DNA of 64,000 bases from Halicephalobus mephisto (lineage: Eukaryota > Nematoda > Chromadorea > Rhabditida > Panagrolaimidae), in assembly GCA_009193035.1 (NCBI GenBank), contig SWDT01000063.1, positions 186,001-250,000 on the forward strand. The letters are read 5' to 3'. Below, piece by piece: positions 1 through 11,960 of the stretch (the first letter of the stretch is position 1; every line of letters begins with the position of its first letter). Made by a program: the position numbers and the translations under genes. Under the pieces are notes generated by a model. It did no database searches. It was not told where the DNA came from and was given only the letters and a program-made list of their open reading frames with translations.

Positions 1-195
1 TGCAAATGTAATGAAAGTTTTTAGTATTCAAAAAACAGAAAAGTCAAAAGTTTTCAAAATTCAGTAGAAATAAAACCTTTATTAGGAATTTCGAATTTTA
101 AAAGTTTATTTCGAAGTAATTTATTCAATTTTATTTTTAATATTTCATAAATTATGAAATAAACATGTATGAAAAACATCGTTTTCTGAGAACTC

Positions 196-415
196 AGTGA
201 AAAATAAAACTTTGGTTCCAAAAATTGAGCAAATTGTTTTCGATAAAAGTGAATGGATCGACTTTATGAATTACTTTGTTGTAATCTTTCTTTCTTATAA
301 ACAAGTCGTTGAAATACTCTATGGAACAGTCATATCCAAGAATTACCAAGTGATCAATGAAAACGAAGCAACTGAATTATTTATTCAGGACGAAAAATGG
401 GAAAATTCCTTTTGA
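196..415 (+). CDS. Possible terminal exon of an unknown gene
   Basis: An open frame of about 72 residues follows an acceptor-like AACTCAG at 189-195 and ends at a TGA. Its composition is protein-like, with charged and hydrophobic residues and a FVVIFL hydrophobic run, unlike the AT arrays around it. There is no convincing ATG and no upstream partner exon inside the window, so it may be the last exon of a gene that begins before base 1. I do not recognise the family. It could be chance. Confidence 0.25.
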
Positions 416-943
416 TTTCGTTAATATGGAAAGTGTTCAGAAATATTAAGTTTTTCATTGCTTGGTCTTCAACATAAAATGAATGAATTTCTTTATTTTG
501 GAAGATTATAAGGAAAATCTAATCCAGACCATATTGGGCATTAGTGAAATTTGTTATATCTCTGTTTATACTCGGTAGAGTTAAATAATTCTTACGCCGT
601 TCGATGACAGTATAATTATTGACACTTTTTGATATATCAACATTTTTCTTATCTGTTCAGTAATTAAGTTATTAAGAATTTTGAATTTGTTTACGACCTA
701 ATTTTCAAAATAATTTTTCATATATCAAATTTAATTTTCCCCCTTAATGTTGTATGTCATTTTAATCAGCACTTTAAGCTCCATCTGAATATGTCATTCT
801 CAAACTTAAATTTTATAATATTAAAAAATCCAGAAGTTGAAGCCTAAAATTTGATTCCTGACACGAAAGAAATCGAGAGTTTATCTTCGTTTTTTCACCA
901 TTGATGTTTCTTCGTTAATTTTTTATATTTTGTTTCTGTCATT
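416..943. other. Intergenic, nothing recognised
   Basis: AT-rich spacer upstream of sec-10. No coding frame, RNA gene or repeat array is evident. It presumably holds the sec-10 promoter. No clean acceptor sits next to the sec-10 ATG. Confidence 0.4.
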
Positions 944-3245
944 ATGAGTCATAGTCAGAATTACTTTGCTACCTATATCGAAGACTTGGAACAGGATCCA
1001 TTTGATGCGACAGATTTTGTCGAAAGACTTGCTTGGAGGATCAGCAAAGGACAGGATGACGTTGATCCGTCCCATTTGCTTAAAAAATTCGAAGAAGAGA
1101 TTGGGAGTCTTCAAATGCTGAGTGAGCAGTTCCAGGTGAAAATTTTGATATATGAAAATTGATTAGATGTTAATTTTTAGGGCAAATTGAACATTCTAGA
1201 ACAGCAGAACAACGTTGAAAAAATGCACGTTCGCGAAGACCTAAGTCGTTTATATGACCAGAATGCTGATGCTTTAGAAAGATTAAAACAATTAGATAGT
1301 ACAATGCAATCTGTATTCACAAAAGTAGTTCATCTGGGCGATCAATTGGAGAGTGTTCATGCACCTAGAGCCCGTGCTTTCGAAGCTCTCCAATTGATGC
1401 AACATTTCGACGAATTTCTGGCCGATATGCCGTTACATTCCCCTGTATTCACTGATCCTGATCGAGTTTGTCATTTTTATGTTGTAAATTATGAAATCGA
1501 TATATTTCCAGCTACTCGAGTCAGCAGAAATGATTCAAAAACTGTCCTCAATATCGCAGGAATTAGCCCGGGAGAAATTCGCCAATGTCCAGATGCGTAT
1601 TGCTCATAAATACGAGGAGATTGAGCAATTGCTGATTGAGGAATTTGTCAAATCTCATGATCGGAAGAAAATGCGTGAAATCGCTGTTATTCTGTCTGAA
1701 TTCAAGCGATTTTCAGAATGCTTGGATGCTTTTGTGGAACGAGTTCAAAGTGGAGCCTTCCGAAGTGGAAATGTGTTCGATGATATCCTTACTCTCTGTG
1801 AAAAAACCCAACCTATGGTTGAGGAGATATTTCCGAAGCCAGAACAAGTCATGAGCAAGTTGATCCTCAACGTATTCCACGGAAAACTACAGGTATTTAT
1901 TTTTAATAATTTTAATTTTATTTTTATAATTCTCAGGAAACCGTTAGTGGAAAACTCCAAGAATGCGAGAATGACAGTGAAGCTTATTTATCCCATCTTT
2001 ACGATTTTTATACCAAGACCCAAAAGCTCCAGGCATCGTTGCAGAAGTTCAAATGCGATTCTGATCCGAATTTTCTGAACGCTCTTACTCAATCCGTATT
2101 CAATCCTTATCTCTCAACTTACACCAAACGCGAGCTACAACTAGTTCAAGATCAATGTCGTTTGATTCTGACTCGTTATTACGACTCCAAAGGACACCAG
2201 AAACGAAACATTCAGATGGGTGGTTTCCAAGACTTGAAACGAGATATTCAAGCTAGACTCCTCAGTGTCGAAAACTTTGGTGGTGAAACGTTCCTTTCCG
2301 AAGAAGTTGCTATTAATATTCTTCAAGAAACGAAAAATGCCTTTACTCGTTGTAATGTTCTCGCTGGGAAGAAGGAAGAAGTTGTAAAAATAGCAAAATC
2401 TATATTTGATTTACTACTGAATTATCTCTATACTGAACACGTTGATTATGCCATTGAACTTGGATTATGTGGTATTTCGACGGCTGAACCGAAAACTGAA
2501 CCTCCGTCAAATTTCTTCGAAATAGTCCAACAAACTGCTGCTATTACTCATTTATTTGTTAAACAATTTGATGATTCTATTCATCCATTAGTCAAGTAAG
2601 TTTATTATTAATAATAATTTATTGTATATTACTTTTAGGGACAAGGCGGCTGAAGATGAGGTGATCAGAAAACGTGATGCTACTCTTCAACGAGTTGAAG
2701 GACGTATAAATATGGGATTAGAGCGACAGATTAACGTTATTGTTTTATATGTGCGTTATCTGTTGAACACAGAACAGAAAAAAACTGATTTTCGACCAGA
2801 TGATGATTTATTTGCTGTTGCTGATACTACTATTGCTTGTCGACATGTCTCGAGATATATTGTAAAACAAGGAACAAAAATTAAGGAAAGCATTGATGGA
2901 AGTAATCTTATAGTTGTGATGACGGAACTTGGTACTCGTTTGTTCAACACTATTTTGAATCATATTCGTTCATTTGTTTATAATGAACCTGGTGGAATGT
3001 TGCTACTTACTGATGTTAAGGAATATACGCGGAGTATTGAGAGTTGGGAAGTACCATCTGTTGTGAAAAAATTTGAGATTCTTCCTGGATTGATTAATCT
3101 TCTAGTTGTGAAACCGGAGAATCTCCAACAAGCTTGTGTTGCTTCTACTCTTGCTGATACAGACCGTAATTTGGTTAATTCGTTTATTCAACTTCGACAA
3201 GACTTTAAAGGAGGTAAAAGAAATTTAGCAGGAATTTTCTCTTGA
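944..3245 (+). CDS. sec-10: Exocyst complex component Sec10 (EXOC5)
   Basis: Sec10 is a core subunit of the octameric exocyst, which tethers secretory vesicles to the plasma membrane. Five exons splice in phase: 944-1135, 1181-1465, 1512-1892, 1937-2595 and 2639-3245, giving 707 residues, close to the usual 650-710. The N-terminal part is heptad-rich and coiled-coil-like, with a PFDATDFVERLAW start typical of the family. The rest is the long all-helical rod. The C-terminus carries YTRSIESWEVPSVVKKFE and VNSFIQLRQDFK-type segments expected of Sec10. Introns are about 40-47 nt. It ends 52 bp from the oppositely oriented transporter gene, so the 3' UTRs probably overlap or abut. Nothing looks broken. 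Confidence 0.93.
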
Positions 3246-3297
3246 ATTTGTTAATCGGGTAATGTTTTTAAAGTTTATTGTAAATATAAATATTTAT

Positions 3298-4903
3298 TCA
3301 TGTTCCTATTTGTTCTCTTTTGGCCACGATATGGACTCCAAAGTAAAGAAAAGCGGCCAAACTGCTGATGACGAACATGAGAATCCAGACAAATCCCTTA
3401 TACCAATCTACAGTATGAGTGTAGATTGTTTGAAGAACAGCAGTTTGGACAATTCCGGCAATTTTACCAGCAATAGTACTGATTGCAAAAGTTTGACCGA
3501 TCTGGAAATAATTTATAAAAAAAAAATAAAAAAGTTGTTTTTTTTACCTCTGTTGGAGTAACTAAACTTGTAATGAAAGTATAAGTTAGAGGATTTAGTA
3601 ATCCGTGAAGACTTCCTGGAGCTAAAGAAACATAGATCATTGCAGATGAATTTGCAAGTCCTATGACGAGAGTACATAATGCCATTGATCCTATTGATAA
3701 AACAATTATTAATGTATCACGTAATTTTAAAGCATTTTTAAGAATAATTAATCCAAAAAACATTCCAATAATTTCTGAAAAATAATTATTTTATAATTTT
3801 AATTATTTTTATAAATTACGTGCTATAGGTCGAACAGTTTTATAAATAGCGTATTCTTTCGTGTCCCATTTGAACGGATCAAGTCTTGTGTAAGTTCCGA
3901 TGAGACCAGTTTCTTCTCCGAATGTTAATTGATCCAAAAAATTTGCCAAAAAACATAAATATAAAAATAATCTTCGATGACCTTCTCTATTGACAATAAA
4001 AATTTTCAAAGAATTAAAAATAAATCGAAATTTTTTAATAACATCAAATAGAAAATTTTTTTCTTCAATATTTTCTAAAATTATTTGATTTTCATTTAAT
4101 TTTTCAGGAAGTGGATTTTTTAACATAAAAATTGAAAAAATAAAAGTTAAAATTAACACTCCTTGGACAATGAATAAAGTTCCGAATTCTCCGATAAAAT
4201 TCACCAATTGATCCACGGTTTGTGAACCACAAAGTGATCCGAAACTGAAAATCATCGAAACTACGATCATCCTGATGGATAAAGTTCGTTTATCTCCGAA
4301 TTGGTCCGCGAGATACGCATTGACACAACTCATGACCAACATGAAGTCTCCCAGAATCCCGACTACGGTAGCGTTCAAGAAAAGCCACTGTAATGGAATA
4401 TCGGTTTTTTCTGACCAAACAAGCATATAGATACTGTTGTTGAGGAGCACGCTGATGAATCCAATAAGCAAAGGCAGTTTTCTTCCATTTCTATCACTGT
4501 AAGCTCCGTAGACAATTCCAGCAACACAAGCTATCGGAAGATTGACGTATTTGTAATTCTGATTCCATAAAACAATTTTTTTGTTGTAAAATTTTTTAAG
4601 TTCATCGTGATCTAAATCCAAAGGAGCTGGATAAACTCTTTTCATTTTTGCTTCATTCAGATGAGGTGAAACAACATTTCTGAAATTTTTTATTAAATTT
4701 AATTTATTTAAAAAATTTTTTTACACAATTGTGTTGCAAAATGAAAGAATAAAAATAATTGGTTCAATTTGAATTTTCCAATTTTTTATAATTTTCAACG
4801 TAGATTTCCACCAGTTTTTTTCGGATGTATTCTGAAAATAATATTTTAATTTATATTTTAAAAAATAATTTTTACCATGGTATTTCAGACGAGGAAAGTT
4901 CAT
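3298..4903 (-). CDS. MFS transporter, SLC46 (proton-coupled folate transporter)-like
   Basis: Predicted multi-pass solute carrier of the plasma or endosomal membrane. Exons on the minus strand are 4903-4725, 4679-3820, 3774-3548 and 3501-3298, all in phase. Family evidence is the first membrane segment (EPIIFILSFC), the cytoplasmic signature GAYSDRNGRKLPLL after helix 2, a long charged central loop, and helices around PIAQIIGMFFG, LSIGSMALCTLVIGL and WILMFVISSLAAFLYF. The start at 4903 is the weakest part. The first exon is one open frame, but it contains a donor/acceptor-like pair whose removal would break the frame, so the true start may lie further upstream. The substrate cannot be told; folate and other cargoes are known in this family. 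Confidence 0.82.
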
Positions 4904-5131
4904 TAAAACGATTAATTCGAATAATCAGCCGGGAATAATCGAACAAAGAGAAAATCAATACTTAAAAATTAACGTATTTATCACGTTTTTGTTGATTGAT
5001 TTTTGAACGTTCTTTTACATTTTTGAATCTAGTTGTAAATCATCTACCAATTACCGTATGCTTAATATGCTTTAAAATTATTTTTTCTTATATTACAGTA
5101 TGACTGTGGATTTAGGATTAATTCATTTTTA
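4904..5131. other. Intergenic spacer upstream of the transporter
   Basis: AT-rich, no feature recognised apart from presumed promoter function for the minus-strand transporter. Confidence 0.3.
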
Positions 5132-5507
5132 TAATAACGGAATCCGTCGAATCTGAACGTTGATTTTTGATAGATAGTACACAATGAACTTTTTCAAATC
5201 AGCTATCAATCACGTTTATCGGACTTCTGGAACCGACGTTAAAAATCCCCAAAATATCAATAATTTTGAAACTTGTTCTTCACAGCTCAGTTTTAAAACT
5301 ATTTAAAAAAAATTAGCTTCAGAATTCTCCAGAAGTTCAACTAAGATGTCATAAATCTCAAATTTGTCCAAAGTGAAGTAGTTTTTTGGAGATTTTTAGC
5401 GTTGGTTCCAGAAGTCCGGTAAATATAGTTGATAGTTCATTTGAAAAAGTTCATTATGTACTATCTGCCAAAAAATCATCATTCAGATTCGACGGATTCC
5501 GTTATTA
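5132..5507. mobile_element. Foldback (MITE-like) element with long inverted arms
   Basis: The outer 26 bases at 5132-5157 are the exact reverse complement of 5482-5507 (left end TAATAACGGAATCCGTCGAA). Complementarity continues imperfectly inward for over 100 bases: the stretch around CGGACTTCTGGAACC on the left pairs with GGTTCCAGAAGTCCG on the right. About 140 bases of unrelated sequence separate the arms. There is no open frame, so this is a non-autonomous foldback element or palindromic relic. I see no clear target-site duplication. Confidence 0.75.
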
Positions 5508-5578
5508 CAGTTGAACTTGAATAAAAGGTATCCCCTTGGGATCGGACAAAGCGAATATTATAAGAAAGGATATATTAT

Positions 5579-5830
5579 AGCAGGAGTAAATTTGAAAACA
5601 GATTAACCAAACTCACATCGTATGATATAACAAGAAATATGTTATAACGGGGATATCTCATATCCTAGTTCTACTGTATTATAACAGGGATATCTCATAT
5701 CCAAGTTCTACTGTATTATAGCGGGGATAAATTTGAAGACAGACTAACCAAACTCACTCACACCGTATGATATAACCTGTGATATGTTGTAACGGGGATT
5801 TTTTATATCCAAGTTCTACCGTATAACAAT
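5579..5830. repeat. Compound tandem repeat (37-bp units inside a ~141-bp duplication)
   Basis: The unit TTATAACGGGGATATCTCAT recurs at 5642, 5679 and 5716, exactly 37 bases apart. A longer block starting TAAATTTGAAAACAGATTAA near 5586 is repeated with changes near 5727. No coding content. Confidence 0.7.
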
Positions 5831-6379
5831 GAATTAATACTAACTTAACTGAGACAATAGAATTTTGTAATGATTTTCAGAACTTTCTGTAATCTGTGAA
5901 AATTATGAAGTGTGAAATTTTTGTAATTTTTAGTATCTCAGAATATAATGAAAATTTCCGGAAACTCTAGAATCGAATTAAAAATTCTAAAACTTTTAAG
6001 AACTTAGTTGACGTTTTTGGATTTTTTTTAAATTCTGCAGAAAGTTCCCGGATTCTACAAAAGCTTCCAGAATCAAATGGAGAATTCTGAAACCTTTTAG
6101 AATTTCATGAAAATTTTTAAAATTTTTCCAACTCGAACATTTTAAAAATTTTTTAAATTCACTAGAATACCATTGAATTTATTAAAAATATCTCATAATT
6201 TTGTGGGAATTTTCTACAATAATAAAGTTCTCGAATTTTAAAAATTTCATAAACATATTTAAAAATTTTTTAAATTTCATAAAAATCTTTGAAACTTTCC
6301 GGAATCTAGTCAACTTTTGTGGCTTTCTGAAACCTCAAGTTTTGGAAATTCGTGTTGAGATAATTTCCTAAAAACATCA

Positions 6380-7660
6380 ATTTTCTCTTTCCATATTCGA
6401 ATCATAGTGAGGATGGTTCGAGGTCAGGCTATTGTTCGCAATGTTGGATTACAGCCAACCGAGCGAGAAAAGCCACGAATCAACACCAATATTCTCCATC
6501 GGTTATTTTTTTATTCTAATATAAAAAAAAGAATATTGTGCGATCGGCAATTTTCCCTCGGGACCTTGTTTGACCTTCATAAGCAAATTTTTTTTTTCGC
6601 AAGGACATGAATATTGGCCTTTGGCGTCTGAAGGCAATCAGGAAAACGGAGGGAAAATCGTTGTGCATAAAACACATGGAAATAGTGAGGAATAAGTTCC
6701 TCTGAGAATGACTGACCTTGAGGCCCTGGGGCAGCAATCACAAAAGAGCCATCGTTCACTCAAACCTTTATTTTTTTTCTTCGAGGAGCCAGTTTGTCTG
6801 AACACGACAGATGTACCCGTTTTTCCTTTTAGATTTTTACAGACTATTGTTGTTTAAATCCATCAATTCCAACAGTCACTATTTTTTTAAATTTTTGATT
6901 TTAAATATCGATAACGAGTTTTGAATGGGTCCAATCGGCAATGTAACAACCGACCCCTCTGGCGCTCCGAAAAAAATGGAAAACTTGATCTCGAGGTTTC
7001 CTTAAAACTTTACATTTTGCTTCGATATGAATTCTCAAGTGAAGATGTCCTCCATATTCGCCTCATGGAGCACAATCGGTGGCCACTCAGTTTGTCCTTC
7101 GATGGCGCGAACCCTGCGCGACTTTCACTTTTTTGTCGTCCTCGATTTTGTCCCTCGTATTCGGGAAAAGAAAAGATCTGTTCCATGTACATTCAGTAGC
7201 CTGTCAGGGCCACAGGTCGAATCGCGGAGATAAATGGTCCCTTATTAGGGATCGCGAATATTCCATTCAAGAACTCATTCCGACGGACAAACAAGAGCTT
7301 TTTCGGCACGCTTAGACCAGTAATGTCGTTTTTTTTCTTTAAAAGGCCCATATCGGTCCTCCTTCTCCGATCGTTCGGCATTGTATATTTCCATGAGGCA
7401 CTATATGCCATGATTTTTCCAATGGTCTAATGCTTTTCGCGGCATTTTCGACGATATTTTTGTTTTTCTCTCAGGCATACTGTTGACCGTTTTTGCCATT
7501 TTTCTTTTTTGCCGCGGGCCGCCTTCTCTTTTGTTATTTTTTTTATTCAACTTTTTTCTTGTTTGATCTGGTTTTCTGTAATTTTCCAACAATGATGCAT
7601 TTCGATTGCTCATAAGGGTCAAAAATGAAAAATATCCCATGAACTTGAAGGTTTTCATTT
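6380..7660 (+). promoter_or_regulatory. GC-richer non-coding island 1 upstream of the AP-2 gene
   Basis: A sharply bounded stretch of balanced composition between AT-rich blocks. Short frames occur in several phases on both strands but none dominates, so it is probably not protein-coding apart from the candidate exon at its left edge. It contains AP-2 consensus palindromes GCCTTTGGC (6617-6625), GCCCTGGGGC (6723-6732) and GCCGCGGGC (7511-7519). Together with islands at 9.0-9.8 and 10.96-11.96 kb this is best read as developmental cis-regulatory DNA for the gene at 12.9 kb. That role is inferred. Confidence 0.5.
6413..6501 (+). CDS. Candidate alternative first coding exon of the AP-2 gene
   Basis: An ATG at 6413 opens 29 codons (beginning MVRGQAIVRN) ending in phase 2 at a GT donor at 6502. 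If spliced to the acceptor ACATTAG ending at 12910, the frame runs through codons for R-S-Q into the ATG at 12921 of the AP-2 gene. Vertebrate AP-2 genes are known to use alternative first exons. The downstream acceptor has a poor pyrimidine tract and the intron would be 6.4 kb, so this is tentative. Confidence 0.3.
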
Positions 7661-8290
7661 TGATTATTTTTTAGCTTAAAATTAAAAAATTATAATTCTT
7701 TCAATTTTGATTATTTTTTAGTTTAAAAATAAAAAAATTATAATTTTTTCAAAGTTTTAAAATAATTTAAAATTAAATAAAAATTTGTGAAGTTTTATAA
7801 ATTTTTAAAACTTTTTAGAAAATTTGGAAAATTTTACAATTTTCTAAAATTTAATAAAAATTTAAAAGTAATATCTGAAACGAAAAAAGTACGATTGTTC
7901 ATTTCACTTTTCGTCGATTTGGCAAATTTATATTTTTTTGAATTAGGATTTTAAATTTTTTAATTTTCGAAACTGTCATTAAATTCACTTTTTGTTGTTT
8001 TTTAAATATATTTTACAATTTTTTTCATTTTCGTATTTGGCAATAATTATTTAGATTCATTTTTACAGAAATATATTCAATATATTATTTTATTATCATA
8101 GATCTGTTTAGCACAGGACAGTCAGTGCTTTGCAGTAAAATTTTAAATATCTATTTATAAATTTAAATGAAAATCACGTCTAGTGACAGAAATTGACGAA
8201 TTACTAGTGAACCATGTCTGTTTGGATCAAGAATTTGGAAAAGTTCGAAATATATAATTATAAACTTAACCAATTCGGTTATTGCTGAAA
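7661..8290. other. AT-rich spacer between islands
   Basis: Mostly A/T runs with no supported feature. Confidence 0.4.
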
Positions 8291-8299
8291 CAGAATCTG

Positions 8300-8440
8300 T
8301 GTTAAAAAAACACCCGAAGAGGTAGTTTAATAATCAGGGTCCGTAGGATACTGTAGCCCATGGATGAGATCCTTAGTGGCTTTCGGGTAGTGAGATTATT
8401 GAATTATTGTTTATGTCTTACAAATAGGAAGAATATTACA
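8300..8440 (+). repeat. Dispersed repeat copy related to the 51.3-kb array
   Basis: The segment with ATCAGGGTCC, GGATACTGTAG, GAGATCCTTAGTGGCTTT and TTATTG matches, in the same order and spacing, the tandem unit at 51293-51640 (ATCAGGGAACG, GGATACTGTAG, GAGATTCTTGGTTGCTTT, TTATTATG). It is a single diverged copy of the same family. Confidence 0.6.
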
Positions 8441-8444
8441 AATA

Positions 8445-8552
8445 TTTACTTAAATACTATTTTAACAGTTATTTACTTAAATAATATTTTAACAGTTATT
8501 TACTTAAATACTATTTTAACAGTTATTTACTTAAATAATATTTTAATAATTA
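8445..8552. repeat. 27-bp tandem repeat, four copies
   Basis: TTTACTTAAATACTATTTTA begins at 8445, 8472, 8499 and 8526, exactly 27 bases apart. Because 27 is a multiple of three it produces a spurious open frame with a nine-residue repeat. Confidence 0.85.
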
Positions 8553-8999
8553 TTTATTTTTCTGTCGCTGACAAGCATTACATAAAATGATCGATTTTAA
8601 AAAAATCATTAATTATATTATTACAATTATGAAAATTGATAGATTTGGAAAATTTTCATTAAAATGTTGACAAAATATAAAATCGAATGATATCGTATAT
8701 GAATATATATTTTTTTGCAAAGTTTTAAATAATTTTCAATTTTTTTATTTAATTGATAATTTTATTTTGTAAATTAATATATTTCAATTAATCCACAAAT
8801 TTAATCATTTATTTTCACACAAAAAAATAAAATAATTTTGAATTTTTTCAAATTTAATAAATATTTTTCGATTTAAAATTAAAAATTCCAAAAATAAAAT
8901 TTTCATTAAAATATTTTTATAATTATAGTTATTTTTAATTTTTAAAATAATTTGTATTTTTTGATAATTTGGAATTTAAAAAACTCGATTTTTTCGACT

Positions 9000-9810
9000 A
9001 TGAAGTCCGAACCATTTTTTGGCTTGTAAATCTGCTTGTGCATTTTTCTAAAAGGTAACTATGGCTGGATTTTTAGAACGATTACGACTTTCCCGGCGCC
9101 GGATCACAAAAAACCGGATTGGATAAATAGTGATGGCGTAATCGTGCCCACGGGCTGATCATCTCGTGAATTTAAAATCTCATTTTTTAAAATTTTCTGT
9201 AACGAGACATGTACACATCCCTGACAGTCATTGTTTTCCTAGTTTTTTGCAATTGTCGATTTTTTTAGAATTTTGTGCTTGGATTGTGTTTAAATTTTGT
9301 GCTCAAGTCAGTCAACAACCTCTTCTGAAGCCCACGAGCAACTTGTCCTCCGGGTTGAGGGACTGTTTACCTTTGATGGGTCATGTCTCTGATTTTCCGA
9401 AGTCTCTCTCTCGAGATGATTTTTTAACTGCCGTGATGTAAGCTCCGCCTTTAACAGCTTTCAAAGTTGCTCTAACCTCCACCGGAAATCACCCGTAGAA
9501 AACCGTCTACCTCTCGACTTGGTCCAACCTCCGATATGCGCACAGGCAGCCAGCGGCTTTCCTTCCCCCGATTTTGGACCTGTATTTCCATCTTTGGAGA
9601 TGACCGAGTTTTTTTTTGCCAAAGAAGCTTGTCAAACTGACCCCGCAAGTCGCCGTCGTCCACCTGCACTATTTTTGCTTACTTGGCCCAGAACCAGCAG
9701 TCTTTTGTGTACAGAACCAGGGTCCGCCGATCGTCCGAACGCCTCCAGTGAGCAAACACTTTCCTCACCATCGTGCCGAAAATGGTCATTGGCCTAACGG
9801 TCATTCAGTT
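9000..9810 (+). promoter_or_regulatory. GC-richer non-coding island 2 upstream of the AP-2 gene
   Basis: Balanced-composition block flanked by AT-rich DNA. It holds AP-2-type palindromes GCCCACGGGC (9146-9155) and GCCAGCGGC (9549-9557). Overlapping short frames on both strands have no consistent coding phase and no splice signals tie them to a neighbour, so I read it as candidate enhancer DNA rather than exons. Confidence 0.45.
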
Positions 9811-10089
9811 TCGATCTCGATTTATTATTTTTCATGTTTTTCCCAAGTTAAAATCCCATATAAGTCTTTCAAATCTTTCGGAATTTTGTGAAAAATTTTA
9901 GAATCTTCCAAAATTAATAAAATCTCGAATCAGTATCTGAAACCAAGGATACTGAAAATCCTTGAAAAATTATAGGGAACTATATTGAGACCGTTTTGTA
10001 AAAAATCTAATTTTTATTGTGATTTTTAAACTTTTAAGAATCTCATGGAAATTTTCAAAATTCTTCAAAATCCAATGGAAACTTCACAG

Positions 10090-10710
10090 ATATTGTGGAA
10101 TTACTTGTAACTGAGTATAATTAATGTGTAAGAATTCTTGAACATATTCTTCATTTATATGAGATTCTAATTGAACGTAATCAATGTATTCAAGCGTTTT
10201 TAATAACGGAACAAAATAATCCGAACCAGGGATGTCGATTTTTCAAATTTGATCCTTCCGAACTTCAACCTTAATAGTTCAGTTCGGAATCGACAACTCT
10301 GATTCCGAATACGTTGATTACATTCAATTAGAATCAACATTTGTTGTGTTACTATTCTACTATCGATTACTATCGATTACACTCGATTAGAATCTCATAT
10401 ATATGAACAGTATACTGAGAAAGTTTTTATGCATTGATTACGTTCAGTTAAAAATGATTCCATAATATTCGTATTGAATACAATACATAAGGAGTATGAT
10501 TAGGAATTCTTATATCTTGATTATATTCAGTTAGAAGTGATTCTAGAACACCTATATAAAATCTAGTATATATGAAGTATGATTAGGAATTTTTGTCTCG
10601 ATTATATTTAGTTCCAATTGATTCTAGAACACCTATATAAAATCCAATATATATGAAGTATGATTAGGTATTCTTATATCTTGATTATATTCTGTTAAAA
10701 GTGATTCCAT
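10090..10710. repeat. Diverged tandem repeat (about 75-125 bp units)
   Basis: Units built on TTGATTATATTCAGTTAGAA, TGATTCTAGAACACCTATAT and AAATC(T/C)A(G/A)TATATATGAAGTA recur from about 10090 to 10710. The last copies are the best conserved. No coding content. Confidence 0.6.
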
Positions 10711-10959
10711 ATTACCTATGTCAAAATATCTGAGATCGGAAATCCGGGAAACTCATGCCAAGATAATCTCACCATAAATTTCATTTCTAATTTTAAAATA
10801 TTACAATGCTTATTTTTTGAAAAATATTGTTGCTTTCGATCGATTTTAAGAAATAACTTTACATTTAGTCTTCTGGATTTACTGTAAACATTCCCTTTGG
10901 CTTTTTTCGAAATCTAGTCTGGTGATTGAGAATTTCTATTTTTAACGATTTTAGAATCA

Positions 10960-11960
10960 TGAAGATCGTTTCCGGTGACATTTGCCCTTAGAAAAATAGC
11001 TCAACAAACTGAAAGCTCTCGCGCGTTTTTGTCGGAAATCTTTTATTCCCTCTTTTCAACGTTTTCTGATTTTCCTCAACAACCTTTCTCTTTCATCGAC
11101 CAGCTTTCTCTGCCGACTGGGCCAGTGGCTCAGTTCCACGCTGATCGTCAAATGTCAACACAGCCGGCACTGTAGAAGAGTTACCGGAGTATACACACAT
11201 CCTTACCTTAGTTTTGAAAATTTTGTCCCCGGAATTGGACAAACGAAAGGGGAACTGGAATCAAGAAGCGCAGGAACACGCACAGTTCACGGTTATTTCC
11301 GTCACTGCTTTTGTTGCCCTGCAGTGGAAACGGGGTTTGCAAACAGTATCAAGAGGGGTGCCACAGGCTGAGTTGAGGAACTTTTTTCTTGTGTAAATCA
11401 AAATTGTTCCATGCCACTCCTAGTGATTGTTTGATTTGTCCGAAAAAAGACAAAATTGGAACTTTTTTGGGAAGAAATGCTTTTTTGAGATGATAACTGC
11501 ATGTCCTTGGGCACTGTGCTTTCAGGGGTCTTATCAGTATTCACGATTAACTCGACTCTTCATCGAAACACCTCCAGGCATTCCCGGGTTTGCTTATCAC
11601 TGCTTTCCTAAAATTCAGTTTTCTTCTCAATTTTAGTTTGATATTTTATTCCGTTAAAATCACGAATTTTATTTTTAAGAACGAAACAAAGAAGAAATTT
11701 ATGTCTTTTTTGCCTTCGGCAAGCATGGCCAGATGCGCGACCTCGACCACTCTTTCTTTCGATCCTGACAGCGTTGATCTGTGCCGTTCTCCCTGGGCAC
11801 ATTGGGCAATGCTCTTACGACTGGAGGCCAATAAGAAAAATAGCTTTCATTTACTATTTTGGCGCCAATCCGCAGAACCGTCAATGTCAAAATGCCAGTG
11901 GCAATGGTCTTGATTTCTGGGGACGTTTTTTGAAATTATTTCGAAATACACTATTCGGGT
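10960..11960 (+). promoter_or_regulatory. GC-richer non-coding island 3 upstream of the AP-2 gene
   Basis: The block nearest to the AP-2 gene, with the densest set of AP-2 consensus palindromes: GCCAGTGGC (11121-11129), GCCACAGGC (11360-11368), GCCTTCGGC (11712-11720) and GCCAGTGGC (11894-11902). A further GCCAGTGGC lies at 12577-12585, about 340 bp before the start codon. Short frames occur in all phases, without splice context. Inference: autoregulatory enhancer or promoter DNA. Confidence 0.5.

Noticed and set aside
6407..7658. Several overlapping open frames of 60-92 codons on both strands in GC-richer island 1
   Set aside because: No frame dominates, none has splice context except the candidate exon at 6413-6501, and opposite-strand frames are equally long, as expected by chance in GC-richer DNA.
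8360..8590. 76-codon frame with a perfect nine-residue repeat
   Set aside because: It is a by-product of the 27-bp AT-rich tandem repeat.
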